From contig NZ_JAATUR010000017.1 in the NCBI RefSeq assembly GCF_011881725.1, positions 1 through 64,000 of the forward strand: a stretch of 64,000 nt of DNA, read 5' to 3'. The notes beneath the pieces were generated by a model. That model did not search any database. It was given only the letters and a program-made list of their open reading frames with translations, and was not told where the DNA came from. The DNA is from Escherichia coli. Its GTDB lineage: Bacteria > Pseudomonadota > Gammaproteobacteria > Enterobacterales > Enterobacteriaceae. This document shows positions 51,675 to 58,733 of this stretch, piece by piece (the stretch's first letter is position 1; every line of letters starts with the position of its first letter). The position numbers were made by a program, and so were the translations under genes.

Positions 51675-52643
51675 TTATTTCAGCTGTTGCTGAATAGTGT
51701 CATATAAACCAGGGGTCCATTCCGGGAATTGTTGATAGACTTTTAAAGCTTTTTCTTTGAAAGGGGCCACATCTGGATAGATAATTTCCACACCCTGCTC
51801 CTGCATGGTTTTCAACATTGCCGCATCCTGCGCAGTGGTGATTTTCTGGCTATATAACCCCGCTTCATACGCTGTCTGGTGAATAATATCCAACTGCGCA
51901 GGTGTCAGGGTGCTGAAAAATGCTTCACCACCCAACCATAATGATGTATTGGTCAGATAGTTAACCATTGACAAATATTTCGCCTGCTCATGCAGTTTTT
52001 GTCCATACAGAACAGAGACCGGGTTTTCCACACCATCGATCATCCCCTGAGTCAGCGCCGGATAAACGTCTCCCAGCGGCATTGGCGTTGGGGTAGCTCC
52101 CATTGCTTCAATGGCTTTAATCTGCATGACGTTATTTGGCACGCGAATCTTCATCCCTTTCAGGTCTTCTGGTGTACGAATTGGTTTTTTAGCAATGATC
52201 TGTCGGGTGCCGTACAGATAGTTGCTCATGACAATATGAACACCTTTTTCCCGTAGTTTCTGTTCTTTTTGTTTAAACCAGTCACTGGCATAAATCGCAA
52301 ATAGTTTCTGCGGATCTTCGGTTAAATAAGGACCAAATAATATTCCCAGGTCTGCATCATAATCAGTTAAAAAACCAACATCACTGATGGTGATAATATT
52401 CATCCCCATCAATGCTTGCTCAGTAATATCTTGTTTAGAACCTAACTGTGAACTTGGGTAAAGTTCGAAAACAATATCTCCATTGCTTTTTTTCTTCACA
52501 AGATCTGCCCAGTACTTCACTACTGTATCCGCGGGTTCGCCTGGGTTACTTTCATAGGCGATTTTGATAGTTACCGGTGCGGCATTCAGCATCGGACTTA
52601 ATAAAGCGAAAAAAAATAAAAATGGTGCCAGTAATTTTTTCAT
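51675..52643 (-). CDS. TRAP transporter periplasmic binding protein (DctP type)
   Basis: A 322-residue binding protein with a signal peptide (1-21, ending LNA before APVTIK). The DctP fold is clear: YESNPGEPADTVVKYWADLV at the start, and MKIRVPNNVMQIKAIEAMG with the conserved Arg167 that holds the ligand carboxylate. GMIDGVENPVSVLYGQKLHEQAKY marks the second domain. So the ligand should be an organic acid, most likely a sugar acid. It follows the UxaA-type gene after 27 bases. Confidence 0.93.
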   Translation of the reverse strand: MKKLLAPFLFFFALLSPMLNAAPVTIKIAYESNPGEPADTVVKYWADLVKKKSNGDIVFELYPSSQLGSKQDITEQALMGMNIITISDVGFLTDYDADLGILFGPYLTEDPQKLFAIYASDWFKQKEQKLREKGVHIVMSNYLYGTRQIIAKKPIRTPEDLKGMKIRVPNNVMQIKAIEAMGATPTPMPLGDVYPALTQGMIDGVENPVSVLYGQKLHEQAKYLSMVNYLTNTSLWLGGEAFFSTLTPAQLDIIHQTAYEAGLYSQKITTAQDAAMLKTMQEQGVEIIYPDVAPFKEKALKVYQQFPEWTPGLYDTIQQQLK

Positions 52644-52670
52644 TATTATTACCTGTAAGAGCTTTATCGA

Positions 52671-53867
52671 TTAACGGGGATCTGCCCGACAGACTGCACT
52701 TTTGCTGTAATCAAATGCTTTATATGTTAAAACAAACTCCTGATGTTCCAGTCGTTCTGCGGCACAATGTTGGCCGTTTGCGACATTCTCAATCACCTGC
52801 ATAATATCGTCTGCAATATCGCCGAGCGTTGCGCCTTCGCTAATTACACGACCGGCATTAACGTCCATATCGTCAGATAAATGCTCCCACGTCTGCGGGT
52901 TATTACACACTTTAATAATTGGTGCGATTACTGAACCAATAACTGAACCGCGACCTGTGGTAAATAACACCATATGACAGCCAGAGGCGATAAGTTCCAG
53001 TGCTTCTGATGAGTCATTGATATTCGGATAACCAAAACGAGGTTCACCATCAGGCACAACATCCATCAACCAAAGCCCTGGAAAGTGTGTGTGTTGTGTC
53101 GGTAATATAACGCCAGCAATCAGCGCATCACCCGATTTGGTATATGCCCCGAGGGATTTTTCTTCCTGAGTGGTTAAGCCACCTTCGGCATTACCATTGG
53201 AAAAACTCCCCAGCCCCATCAAACTGTAATAACGCTCTGCTTTTGTCATTGCCGCTTCAATGGCATCACGTGCCTGCGGACTACCCGCACGCGACATCAT
53301 ATGTTGCTCACAACCAAGCAGCTCACCACTTTCTTCAAAAATGCAGGTAGCCCCTTTCTCCAGCAACTGGTCAAAGGCGCGCCCTACTGCCGGGTTACCC
53401 GTGATACCACTGGTGCCATCTGAACCACCGCAGATAGTGCCAACCACCAGGTCACTCCAGTTCAGGGTACAACGCGGTGTATGCGCTAACTGCTCCAGCA
53501 TTTCTGTGACCAGTTGCTTACCCAGCGCAATGGTGTTGGTCGTGCCTTTATTTTCCTGAATGACCAGCGTATGGCACGGTCGCCCACTTTCTCGTACTTC
53601 TTGCTCCAACCGACGGCGATCAAAATTCTCGCACCCGAGCGAAATAATCAGTACGCCGCCAACGTTGCTATGAGTCGCCAGATTTTTCACCAGCCGATAG
53701 CCGTAATCGCTGGGATAACAACCTGAAAAGCCGAAATACTGCACATCGTGACAAGAAAACCCATCGGCAACCTTTTTAGCAACATGGCTGGCACACTCCA
53801 CCATAAAGATGACCTGCACAGTATTACGAATACCCGGTCGGCCATTTTGCCGTACATAACCTTCCAT
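52671..53867 (-). CDS. UxaA-family dehydratase, large subunit
   Basis: A 398-residue protein homologous to the C-terminal part of altronate dehydratase UxaA, galactarate dehydratase GarD and the large subunit SuyB of sulfolactate sulfo-lyase. Family stretches are GYVRQNGRPGIRNTV at the N-terminus, LTTQEEKSLGAYTKSGD in the middle and LFTTGRGSVIGSVIAPIIKV farther on. These enzymes remove water (or sulfite) using iron. The SAF domain is a separate gene next to it (53867-54178), overlapping by one base. The substrate is unknown. Confidence 0.9.
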   Translation of the reverse strand: MEGYVRQNGRPGIRNTVQVIFMVECASHVAKKVADGFSCHDVQYFGFSGCYPSDYGYRLVKNLATHSNVGGVLIISLGCENFDRRRLEQEVRESGRPCHTLVIQENKGTTNTIALGKQLVTEMLEQLAHTPRCTLNWSDLVVGTICGGSDGTSGITGNPAVGRAFDQLLEKGATCIFEESGELLGCEQHMMSRAGSPQARDAIEAAMTKAERYYSLMGLGSFSNGNAEGGLTTQEEKSLGAYTKSGDALIAGVILPTQHTHFPGLWLMDVVPDGEPRFGYPNINDSSEALELIASGCHMVLFTTGRGSVIGSVIAPIIKVCNNPQTWEHLSDDMDVNAGRVISEGATLGDIADDIMQVIENVANGQHCAAERLEHQEFVLTYKAFDYSKSAVCRADPR

Positions 53868-54178
53868 TATGCTTTTTCCTCTAGCTGATAGCCGGCATCA
53901 TCATGATGAAAAATGGCGATGGCATTGCTGACAAGATTATGGGAATGCACATGTTCACCCATGGCAATATCGCGAGTGGCATGTCCGATAATGGCACCGT
54001 ATTTCAGAATCGAATCCCCGTTTTTCACTGCTTCGCAGGCCAGCTTATGCCCTAAGGTTGTGCCATTGCGCGCCACCATTTCGCCGTCGTCCCACCAGAC
54101 GATATCGCCACTGGCGATGTCATTCAGCGCGACTACGCAGTTATCTCTGGCATGAAGCTTTAACGCTCGTTTGCGCAT
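53867..54178 (-). CDS. UxaA-family dehydratase, small SAF-domain subunit
   Basis: A 103-residue protein with the SAF domain found at the N-terminus of UxaA and GarD and as the small SuyA subunit. The typical segment AVKNGDSILKYGAIIGHATRDIAMGEHVHSHN covers about 48-79; its His residues may hold metal or substrate. I chose the ATG at 54178 (MRKRALKLHA) because GGAGGAATT precedes it; the frame is open 35 codons farther upstream, over the end of the neighbouring gene. It is 14 bases after the SDR gene. Confidence 0.88.
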   Translation of the reverse strand: MRKRALKLHARDNCVVALNDIASGDIVWWDDGEMVARNGTTLGHKLACEAVKNGDSILKYGAIIGHATRDIAMGEHVHSHNLVSNAIAIFHHDDAGYQLEEKA

Positions 54179-54192
54179 AATTCCTCCGTACA

Positions 54193-54948
54193 TCAGAAGC
54201 CGATCAATGCGCCGCCATCCACCACCAGCACCTGACCACTGACAAACGCCGCTGCATCTGAGGCGAGATAAACCGCTGCCCAACCGATATCTTCCGGCCT
54301 GCCGAATTTTTTCATTGGTGTACGACCGAGGATTTTGTTGCGGCGTTCATCATCACCTTCAATGGCCTTACGCAACATCGGTGTATCAATCCAGCCAGGC
54401 GCAATACCGTTGACGCGAATCCCGTGTCCAGCCAGCTCCGTAGTCATACCGCGAATCATGCCGAGATAAGCTGATTTCGCAGCGCTGTAGCCAGTAACCA
54501 GAGGCTGCCCAAGAAATGAGGTCATCGAAGCAGTAAAAAGCACACAGCCTTGACCACGTTGTTTCATATGCGGCACCAGCGCTTTGGTTAATGCAAATGC
54601 GCCGACAACGTGAACGTCGAGCACTGACTCAAAATCACTGACGCTCATCTCTTCAATCGGTTTTTTGCAGTGATTGCCCGCATTATTGACCAGGATATCG
54701 ATCGCCCCGTGTTCGCTAATGAGCGCATCTACTTTTTCCTGCGCAGTTGCAGTATCGCCGACATCCATTTGTATCCAGCTAGCCTGCTCGCCCAGCATTC
54801 TGGCTGTCTTTTGTGCCAGTTCACCGTTCAGGTCAGCAATAATGACTTTCGCGCCGCTGACAAGCATACATTTCGCCATCGCCAGTCCAAGCCCGCTTGC
54901 CGCTCCTGTAATCAGCGCTGTTTTATTTTGTAAAGAAAAAGCATTCAT
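54193..54948 (-). CDS. Short-chain dehydrogenase/reductase
   Basis: A 251-residue classical SDR. The cofactor motif TGAASGLG lies at 14-21 and NNAG at 88-91. Catalytic Ser141, Tyr154 and Lys158 (YSAAK) are present, and it ends SGQVLVVDGGALIGF. Asp39 at the end of beta-2 (IIADLNG) suggests NAD rather than NADP. Family relatives act on gluconate, keto-deoxy sugar acids and similar polyols. It follows the zinc dehydrogenase after 11 bases. The precise substrate cannot be told from sequence. Confidence 0.9.
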   Translation of the reverse strand: MNAFSLQNKTALITGAASGLGLAMAKCMLVSGAKVIIADLNGELAQKTARMLGEQASWIQMDVGDTATAQEKVDALISEHGAIDILVNNAGNHCKKPIEEMSVSDFESVLDVHVVGAFALTKALVPHMKQRGQGCVLFTASMTSFLGQPLVTGYSAAKSAYLGMIRGMTTELAGHGIRVNGIAPGWIDTPMLRKAIEGDDERRNKILGRTPMKKFGRPEDIGWAAVYLASDAAAFVSGQVLVVDGGALIGF

Positions 54949-54959
54949 GAAGTCTCTCC

Positions 54960-55973
54960 TTAAAGGTCAATGAGGATTTTGGTATACGCGCCGGGATCGT
55001 TTGCCCAGTTGTTAAAAGCACGATCAGCCTGTTCCAGCGGATAGTGAGCGCTCACCAGATTGCTGACCGGATAGCGCCCGGACTCCATCAATGCCAGCAC
55101 GGCGCGAAAATCGGCCACTGTGGCATTTCGGGAACCACGGATATCCAGCTCTTTCATCAGGAACAGCGCACTCTGATAACTCACAGGCTGTTTGGCGTAA
55201 CCGACATAAACCACACGACCGCTAAACGCCACCAACCCTGTAGCCTGTTCAATGGTTTGTTGATTACCCACCGCTTCAATTACTACTTCCGGACCGCGAC
55301 CGTCATTTAACAGCGCCAGTTCTGCCGCCACGTCACATTGCTGTGAATTAAGAAAACGTTGCGCACCGCACTCCAGGGCAATGTTCTGCTTGCGATCATC
55401 AATATCGATAGCAATTACGCGCGCGCCCATAGCGGATGCCGCGGCTATCGCCCCAAGGCCAATTACCCCACAACCGATAACAGCGACCCATTCACCCACA
55501 TTAATTTGCGCTCGTCTGGCAGCATGTAGACCCACCGCCAACGGTTCTACCAACGCTAACTCATCGACGCTTAAGGCATTACAGACAATGACTTTATGTG
55601 CAGGCATCGTCAGTTGTTGCGCCATCCCACCCTGACGTTGCACACCGAGAGTTTGGTTGTTCTTACAGGCGTTAGGACGACCGCTCAGACAAGAGCTGCA
55701 CACGCCACATTCCGTGCATGGAAGCACAACCACCCGGTCACCTGGTTTGACAGCACCCGCCAGATCGCCAGTTGCCAGCACCGTGCCACCAATTTCATGC
55801 CCCGGAATACAGGGGTAATTAACCAGCGGATTCAGCCCACGCCAGGTATTGAGGTCAGAGCCACACAGCCCGACACGCTCAACATTGATTAGCACTTCTC
55901 CTTTACCGCAGACCGGTTCGGGGATATCCACAAATCGCGCCTGACTTCCCTGCTCTATTGTTAATGCCTTCAT
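54960..55973 (-). CDS. Zinc-dependent medium-chain dehydrogenase, LgoD-like
   Basis: A 337-residue MDR. The catalytic zinc site shows Cys37 (GLCGSDLNTW) and His59-Glu60 (GHE); the structural zinc site is Cys89, Cys92, Cys95 and Cys103. The Rossmann motif is GCGVIGLGAI. The C-terminal RGSRNATVADF stretch resembles L-galactonate 5-dehydrogenase LgoD (YjjN) of E. coli as I recall it (GSRNATPEDF). So it may oxidise an aldonate to a keto-acid. The ATG at 55973 is better spaced from AGGAG than the GTG at 55982. It lies 12 bases after the RraA-like gene. Confidence 0.9.
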   Translation of the reverse strand: MKALTIEQGSQARFVDIPEPVCGKGEVLINVERVGLCGSDLNTWRGLNPLVNYPCIPGHEIGGTVLATGDLAGAVKPGDRVVVLPCTECGVCSSCLSGRPNACKNNQTLGVQRQGGMAQQLTMPAHKVIVCNALSVDELALVEPLAVGLHAARRAQINVGEWVAVIGCGVIGLGAIAAASAMGARVIAIDIDDRKQNIALECGAQRFLNSQQCDVAAELALLNDGRGPEVVIEAVGNQQTIEQATGLVAFSGRVVYVGYAKQPVSYQSALFLMKELDIRGSRNATVADFRAVLALMESGRYPVSNLVSAHYPLEQADRAFNNWANDPGAYTKILIDL

Positions 55974-55985
55974 TCGTTGCACTCC

Positions 55986-56675
55986 TTACATTACGCCGAA
56001 GGTTTCAAAGGCCTGTACCGTGCTCATGCCGTCGCTGATGGCTTTGCGCACTTCGCTTTCGGTTGCCACTTTTTCCAGAGCCTGAGTAATGACTTCTTTC
56101 TCAACGGCCTGAGGAATAATCAGTAATCCATCACGATCGCCAAAAACAATATCGCCCGGATTCACCCTCACACCGTGAAATTCAATGGGTACACCGAAGT
56201 CGATAACCTTGCCGCGCGGACCTTGATCCTGTGCGTAAGTACCATGGCAAAAGGTGGGAAATTTCAGTTCAAGAATTTCAGCAGAATCACGGGCATAACC
56301 ATCGAGCACCGCCCCCGCCGCTTTCAGGTGCATGGCGCGGGTAGACATCAACCCACCCCACAATGCATAACGCAGTGAGCTACCGGTGGTGATATAAACA
56401 TCGTTCTCTTTGAGGGCATCCAGCGCTTCAAACATGATGCCAAACGGTCTTTCGCCAATCGTCGTCTTGCCCGACGAAGATTTGGTTTCGTAAACGTCGG
56501 ACTCCAGCACCGGCATTGCCCGGCCTGCCACCACCATATTCACATCCAACGGCTTGATCGCTGGCGAAACAAACTGATGCATATATCCCAGCGTATCGAG
56601 AATATCGCCAACCACAGCTGTAAATAGCCGGGTTTTCATCAAAGCAAAAAGTTCGTTATCACTCTTCCACATCAT
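55986..56675 (-). CDS. RraA/HMG-aldolase-family protein
   Basis: A 229-residue protein with the RraA fold. Typical parts are VGDILDTLG (22-30), ITTGSSLRYALWGGLMSTRAM (95-115) and the DGYARDSAEI segment, whose Arg129-Asp130 pair matches the catalytic pair of 4-hydroxy-4-methyl-2-oxoglutarate aldolases. In a catabolic operon it is more likely an aldolase than an RNase E inhibitor. I chose the ATG at 56675 because AGGA precedes it; starts at 56681 or 56672 are possible. It is the first gene of the operon, with a near-palindrome over its ribosome site. Confidence 0.87.
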   Translation of the reverse strand: MMWKSDNELFALMKTRLFTAVVGDILDTLGYMHQFVSPAIKPLDVNMVVAGRAMPVLESDVYETKSSSGKTTIGERPFGIMFEALDALKENDVYITTGSSLRYALWGGLMSTRAMHLKAAGAVLDGYARDSAEILELKFPTFCHGTYAQDQGPRGKVIDFGVPIEFHGVRVNPGDIVFGDRDGLLIIPQAVEKEVITQALEKVATESEVRKAISDGMSTVQAFETFGVM

Positions 56676-56681
56676 TTTCAT

Positions 56682-56710
56682 CCTGTAAGCCTGTTTAACA
56701 GGTTTACAGG
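56682..56710 (-). promoter_or_regulatory. 29-bp near-palindrome over the ribosome site of the RraA-like gene
   Basis: CCTGTAA-g-CCTGTT-t-AACAGG-t-TTACAGG is symmetric apart from one mispair and the central base. On the minus strand its right arm contains the ACAGGA ribosome site of the first operon gene, and a possible -10 (TATAGT, 56728-56733) lies just upstream. It may be the operator of the GntR protein or an mRNA hairpin hiding the ribosome site. Confidence 0.65.
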
Positions 56711-56785
56711 ATATGGAGAAAAAGCGCACTATACTGCGAAGGGCGTCACGAAAAAATTGTGTATTTGCTATTTCTTCGCCACGCT

Positions 56786-56802
56786 TTGACGCAATATGTC
56801 AA
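56786..56802. promoter_or_regulatory. Candidate operator TTGAC-N7-GTCAA
   Basis: An inverted repeat TTGAC-GCAATAT-GTCAA lies midway between the divergent operon and the GntR gene. GntR/FadR regulators bind such short symmetric sites. This is only a sequence-based guess. Confidence 0.4.
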
Positions 56803-56871
56803 TAATTCGTGCATCATGGCGAGCAAACCATAACGCCAGCCTATTGATATCCAAGGGATCTGGAGGAAAAT

Positions 56872-56943
56872 ATGAAAGATACGGCCCAGGTATTGTGGAT
56901 GTCACCGGCCAGAAAAAAGCACAGCAGGAGTAAAAATGAGTGA
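56872..56943 (+). CDS. Possible 23-residue leader peptide before the GntR gene
   Basis: ATG to TGA gives MKDTAQVLWMSPARKKHSRSKNE. GGAGGAAAAT before the ATG is a strong ribosome site with good spacing. The frame ends eight bases inside the GntR gene, so its translation could be coupled to that of the regulator. It has no recognisable domain and is basic at its C-terminus. Whether it is made is unknown. Confidence 0.45.
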   Translation: MKDTAQVLWMSPARKKHSRSKNE

Positions 56944-57649
56944 AAGCCCGTTATTGACCAACGTGACGTTGTCGTCACAGGTCAAAAATCACATTCTGAA
57001 TCTGATCGCTGAACAAAAACTGACTCCAGGTATGCCTGTTCCCAGTGAAGTCCAGTTGATTCAGAAACTGGGCGTCAGTCGGGGAATTGTGCGTGAAGCT
57101 TATCGTTCACTTGCCGCGCTAGGAATTCTGGAAACGCACAGCGGGAAAGTACCAAGAATCAAAAAGTTTGATGATGAAGTGTTACGTGTAGTGTTTGGGT
57201 TTGCCCTTGCGACTGAACAGGTGACAACAGCGCAAATTTTGCAAGTACGCCGCTGGCTGGAGTTGGGCGTCGTGGAATCTGCTGCCCGTAACGGCGAAGA
57301 GGAAGATTTTGCCAGTTTGCGTGCCGAAATGGCGCAAATTCGCGAACAATTCGACGACGTTGAAAGCTTTATCACTCATGATATTCGTTTCCACCAGTTA
57401 CTGGCCGTTGCCTCAAAAAATCCGCTATTTATGATGTTATTGCAGGCATTACATCAGCAGTTGCGGCAATCCATCCAGGAAGGTTTAAGTGCGCAAAGTG
57501 ACCAGAAAGAGTACGGCAAAAAAATCATCAAACTTCACCAGAGGATCTGCGATGCGGTATGTACCAGAGATGTCGAAACCGCTACCCAGGCAATGAAATC
57601 ACATTTTGATAGCCCGGTAAGTGCATTGATTACCCATTCCGCGTTATAA
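56936..57649 (+). CDS. GntR-family (FadR subfamily) regulator of the accessory operon
   Basis: A 237-residue regulator. The N-terminal winged helix (about 10-75, with PSEVQLIQKLGVSRGIVREAYRSL) is followed by an all-helical FCD ligand domain (about 90-225; its histidines include HDIRFHQLL). FCD regulators bind organic acids, often with a metal. It is divergent from the eight-gene operon across 260 bases, the usual place for its local regulator. AGGAG before the ATG supports the start. Confidence 0.92.
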   Translation: MSESPLLTNVTLSSQVKNHILNLIAEQKLTPGMPVPSEVQLIQKLGVSRGIVREAYRSLAALGILETHSGKVPRIKKFDDEVLRVVFGFALATEQVTTAQILQVRRWLELGVVESAARNGEEEDFASLRAEMAQIREQFDDVESFITHDIRFHQLLAVASKNPLFMMLLQALHQQLRQSIQEGLSAQSDQKEYGKKIIKLHQRICDAVCTRDVETATQAMKSHFDSPVSALITHSAL

Positions 57650-58117
57650 GACGAGTACGCGACTGCCTCACGGCCTGCCTGAACCCCATTTCTCAGGCCG
57701 CAATCGTGTGTCTACATCATCCTTCATTTTTGAATTATTTCTCTCTCCCTTAAACGGAGAGAGAAATAATTATACAAACATTTTACGTCGATAATGCATT
57801 GTCAATGCCTGAATGATTCAATTAAAATCCGAAACCGTACAATTAATGACAATTATGGAAATCAATTAAAAAATACGCATAAATAAAATCAACATATTGA
57901 TGTGATGAATTAATTACATGCTTTTTGATCTGTTTTCCACCAGAAAAACAACATTCTTAACAATTATTTTCTGCTCAATTATGCATTTCAGGCAACAGTG
58001 TGCGCTTTTAATAAAAATTATTTATTCATTGCATGAGAAATATAAACACATAAAGTTAAAAAATAAGATAGATTTACAGATACGCTTTTTCTTCTATTGA
58101 TAAAAAAGGACTCGATT
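57650..58117. other. Intergenic region between the GntR gene and ybgD
   Basis: A 468-base stretch holding a strong hairpin (57734-57770) at the GntR end. The rest is very AT-rich and probably contains the ybgD fimbrial promoter. A 60-codon frame at 57918-58100 lacks a ribosome site and codon character. No att-like direct repeat is visible. Confidence 0.7.
57734..57770. terminator. Strong hairpin after the GntR gene
   Basis: ATTATTTCTCTCTCC and GGAGAGAGAAATAAT form a perfect 15-bp stem with a seven-base loop, 85 bases after the GntR stop. AT-rich bases on both flanks make it a plausible terminator in either direction. Confidence 0.7.
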
Positions 58118-58684
58118 ATGATAAAAGGACAAAAAACCCTCCTCGCTATGGTTGTGACGCTGTTGATCTCTTCATCAGCATATGCTGCCGATGAAGGCTC
58201 CGGTGAAATTCACTTCAAAGGGGAAGTCATTGAAGCGCCTTGTGAGATCCACCCCGACGATATTGATAAAGAAGTTAATCTTGGTGAAGTAACAAAGTCG
58301 CACATCAACCAGGCCCATCATAGCGACGCTGTTGCTGTTGATATTCGTTTAATCAACTGCGATCTGTTGAATTCCGATGACGGTACAGGAAGTATGTTGT
58401 CAAAAGTTGCGGTAACCTTTGATAGTACCGCGAAGACAACAGGGGCAGACCCCATGCTCAGCAACACCAGCACCGGGGAAGCAACAGGTGTCGGCGTGCG
58501 TTTAATGAATAAAGACCAAAGTAACATCGTTTTGGGTACCGAAACGCCATATATTACTCTGGATGCCAATGCAACAGAGCAGACACTTAACTTCTTTGCC
58601 TGGATGGAGCAACTCGATCAGGCAATCCCCGTAACTGCCGGTGCAGTAACGGCTAACGCAACTTATGTGCTGGATTATAAATAA
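58118..58684 (+). CDS. ybgD: Fimbrial major subunit-like protein YbgD
   Basis: A 188-residue pilin. A signal peptide covers about 1-24 (ending SAYAA). Cys42 and Cys81 form the usual pilin disulfide. The C-terminal beta strand ANATYVLDYK has the penultimate Tyr typical of chaperone-usher subunits. I chose the ATG at 58118 after AAAGGACTCGATT. It leads ybgD-ybgQ-ybgP-ybgO, with a terminator after it as is common for major subunits. Expression of this cluster in the laboratory is low. Confidence 0.94.
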   Translation: MIKGQKTLLAMVVTLLISSSAYAADEGSGEIHFKGEVIEAPCEIHPDDIDKEVNLGEVTKSHINQAHHSDAVAVDIRLINCDLLNSDDGTGSMLSKVAVTFDSTAKTTGADPMLSNTSTGEATGVGVRLMNKDQSNIVLGTETPYITLDANATEQTLNFFAWMEQLDQAIPVTAGAVTANATYVLDYK

Positions 58685-58693
58685 CTAATATAC

Positions 58694-58717
58694 AGGCGGC
58701 TGCCCAGCCGCCTTTTT
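58694..58717 (+). terminator. Terminator between ybgD and ybgQ
   Basis: AGGCGGCT-GCCC-AGCCGCCT is followed by TTTTC. It would raise the amount of major subunit relative to the usher and later genes. Confidence 0.85.
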
Positions 58718-58733
58718 CAAATATTTATCAGGT

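Noticed and set aside
51154-54178. Sulfolactate degradation locus (suy type)
   Set aside because: The split UxaA-type pair fits, but no ComC- or SlcC-like dehydrogenase and no sulfite handling gene is present. Kept only as an alternative.
49844-57649. Accessory operon as a transposon or integrative element
   Set aside because: No transposase, integrase, terminal inverted repeat or flanking direct repeat could be seen at either edge.
57918-58100. 60-codon frame before ybgD
   Set aside because: It lies in very AT-rich DNA, has no ribosome site, and its residue content (Phe, Ile, Lys, Tyr) simply reflects base composition.
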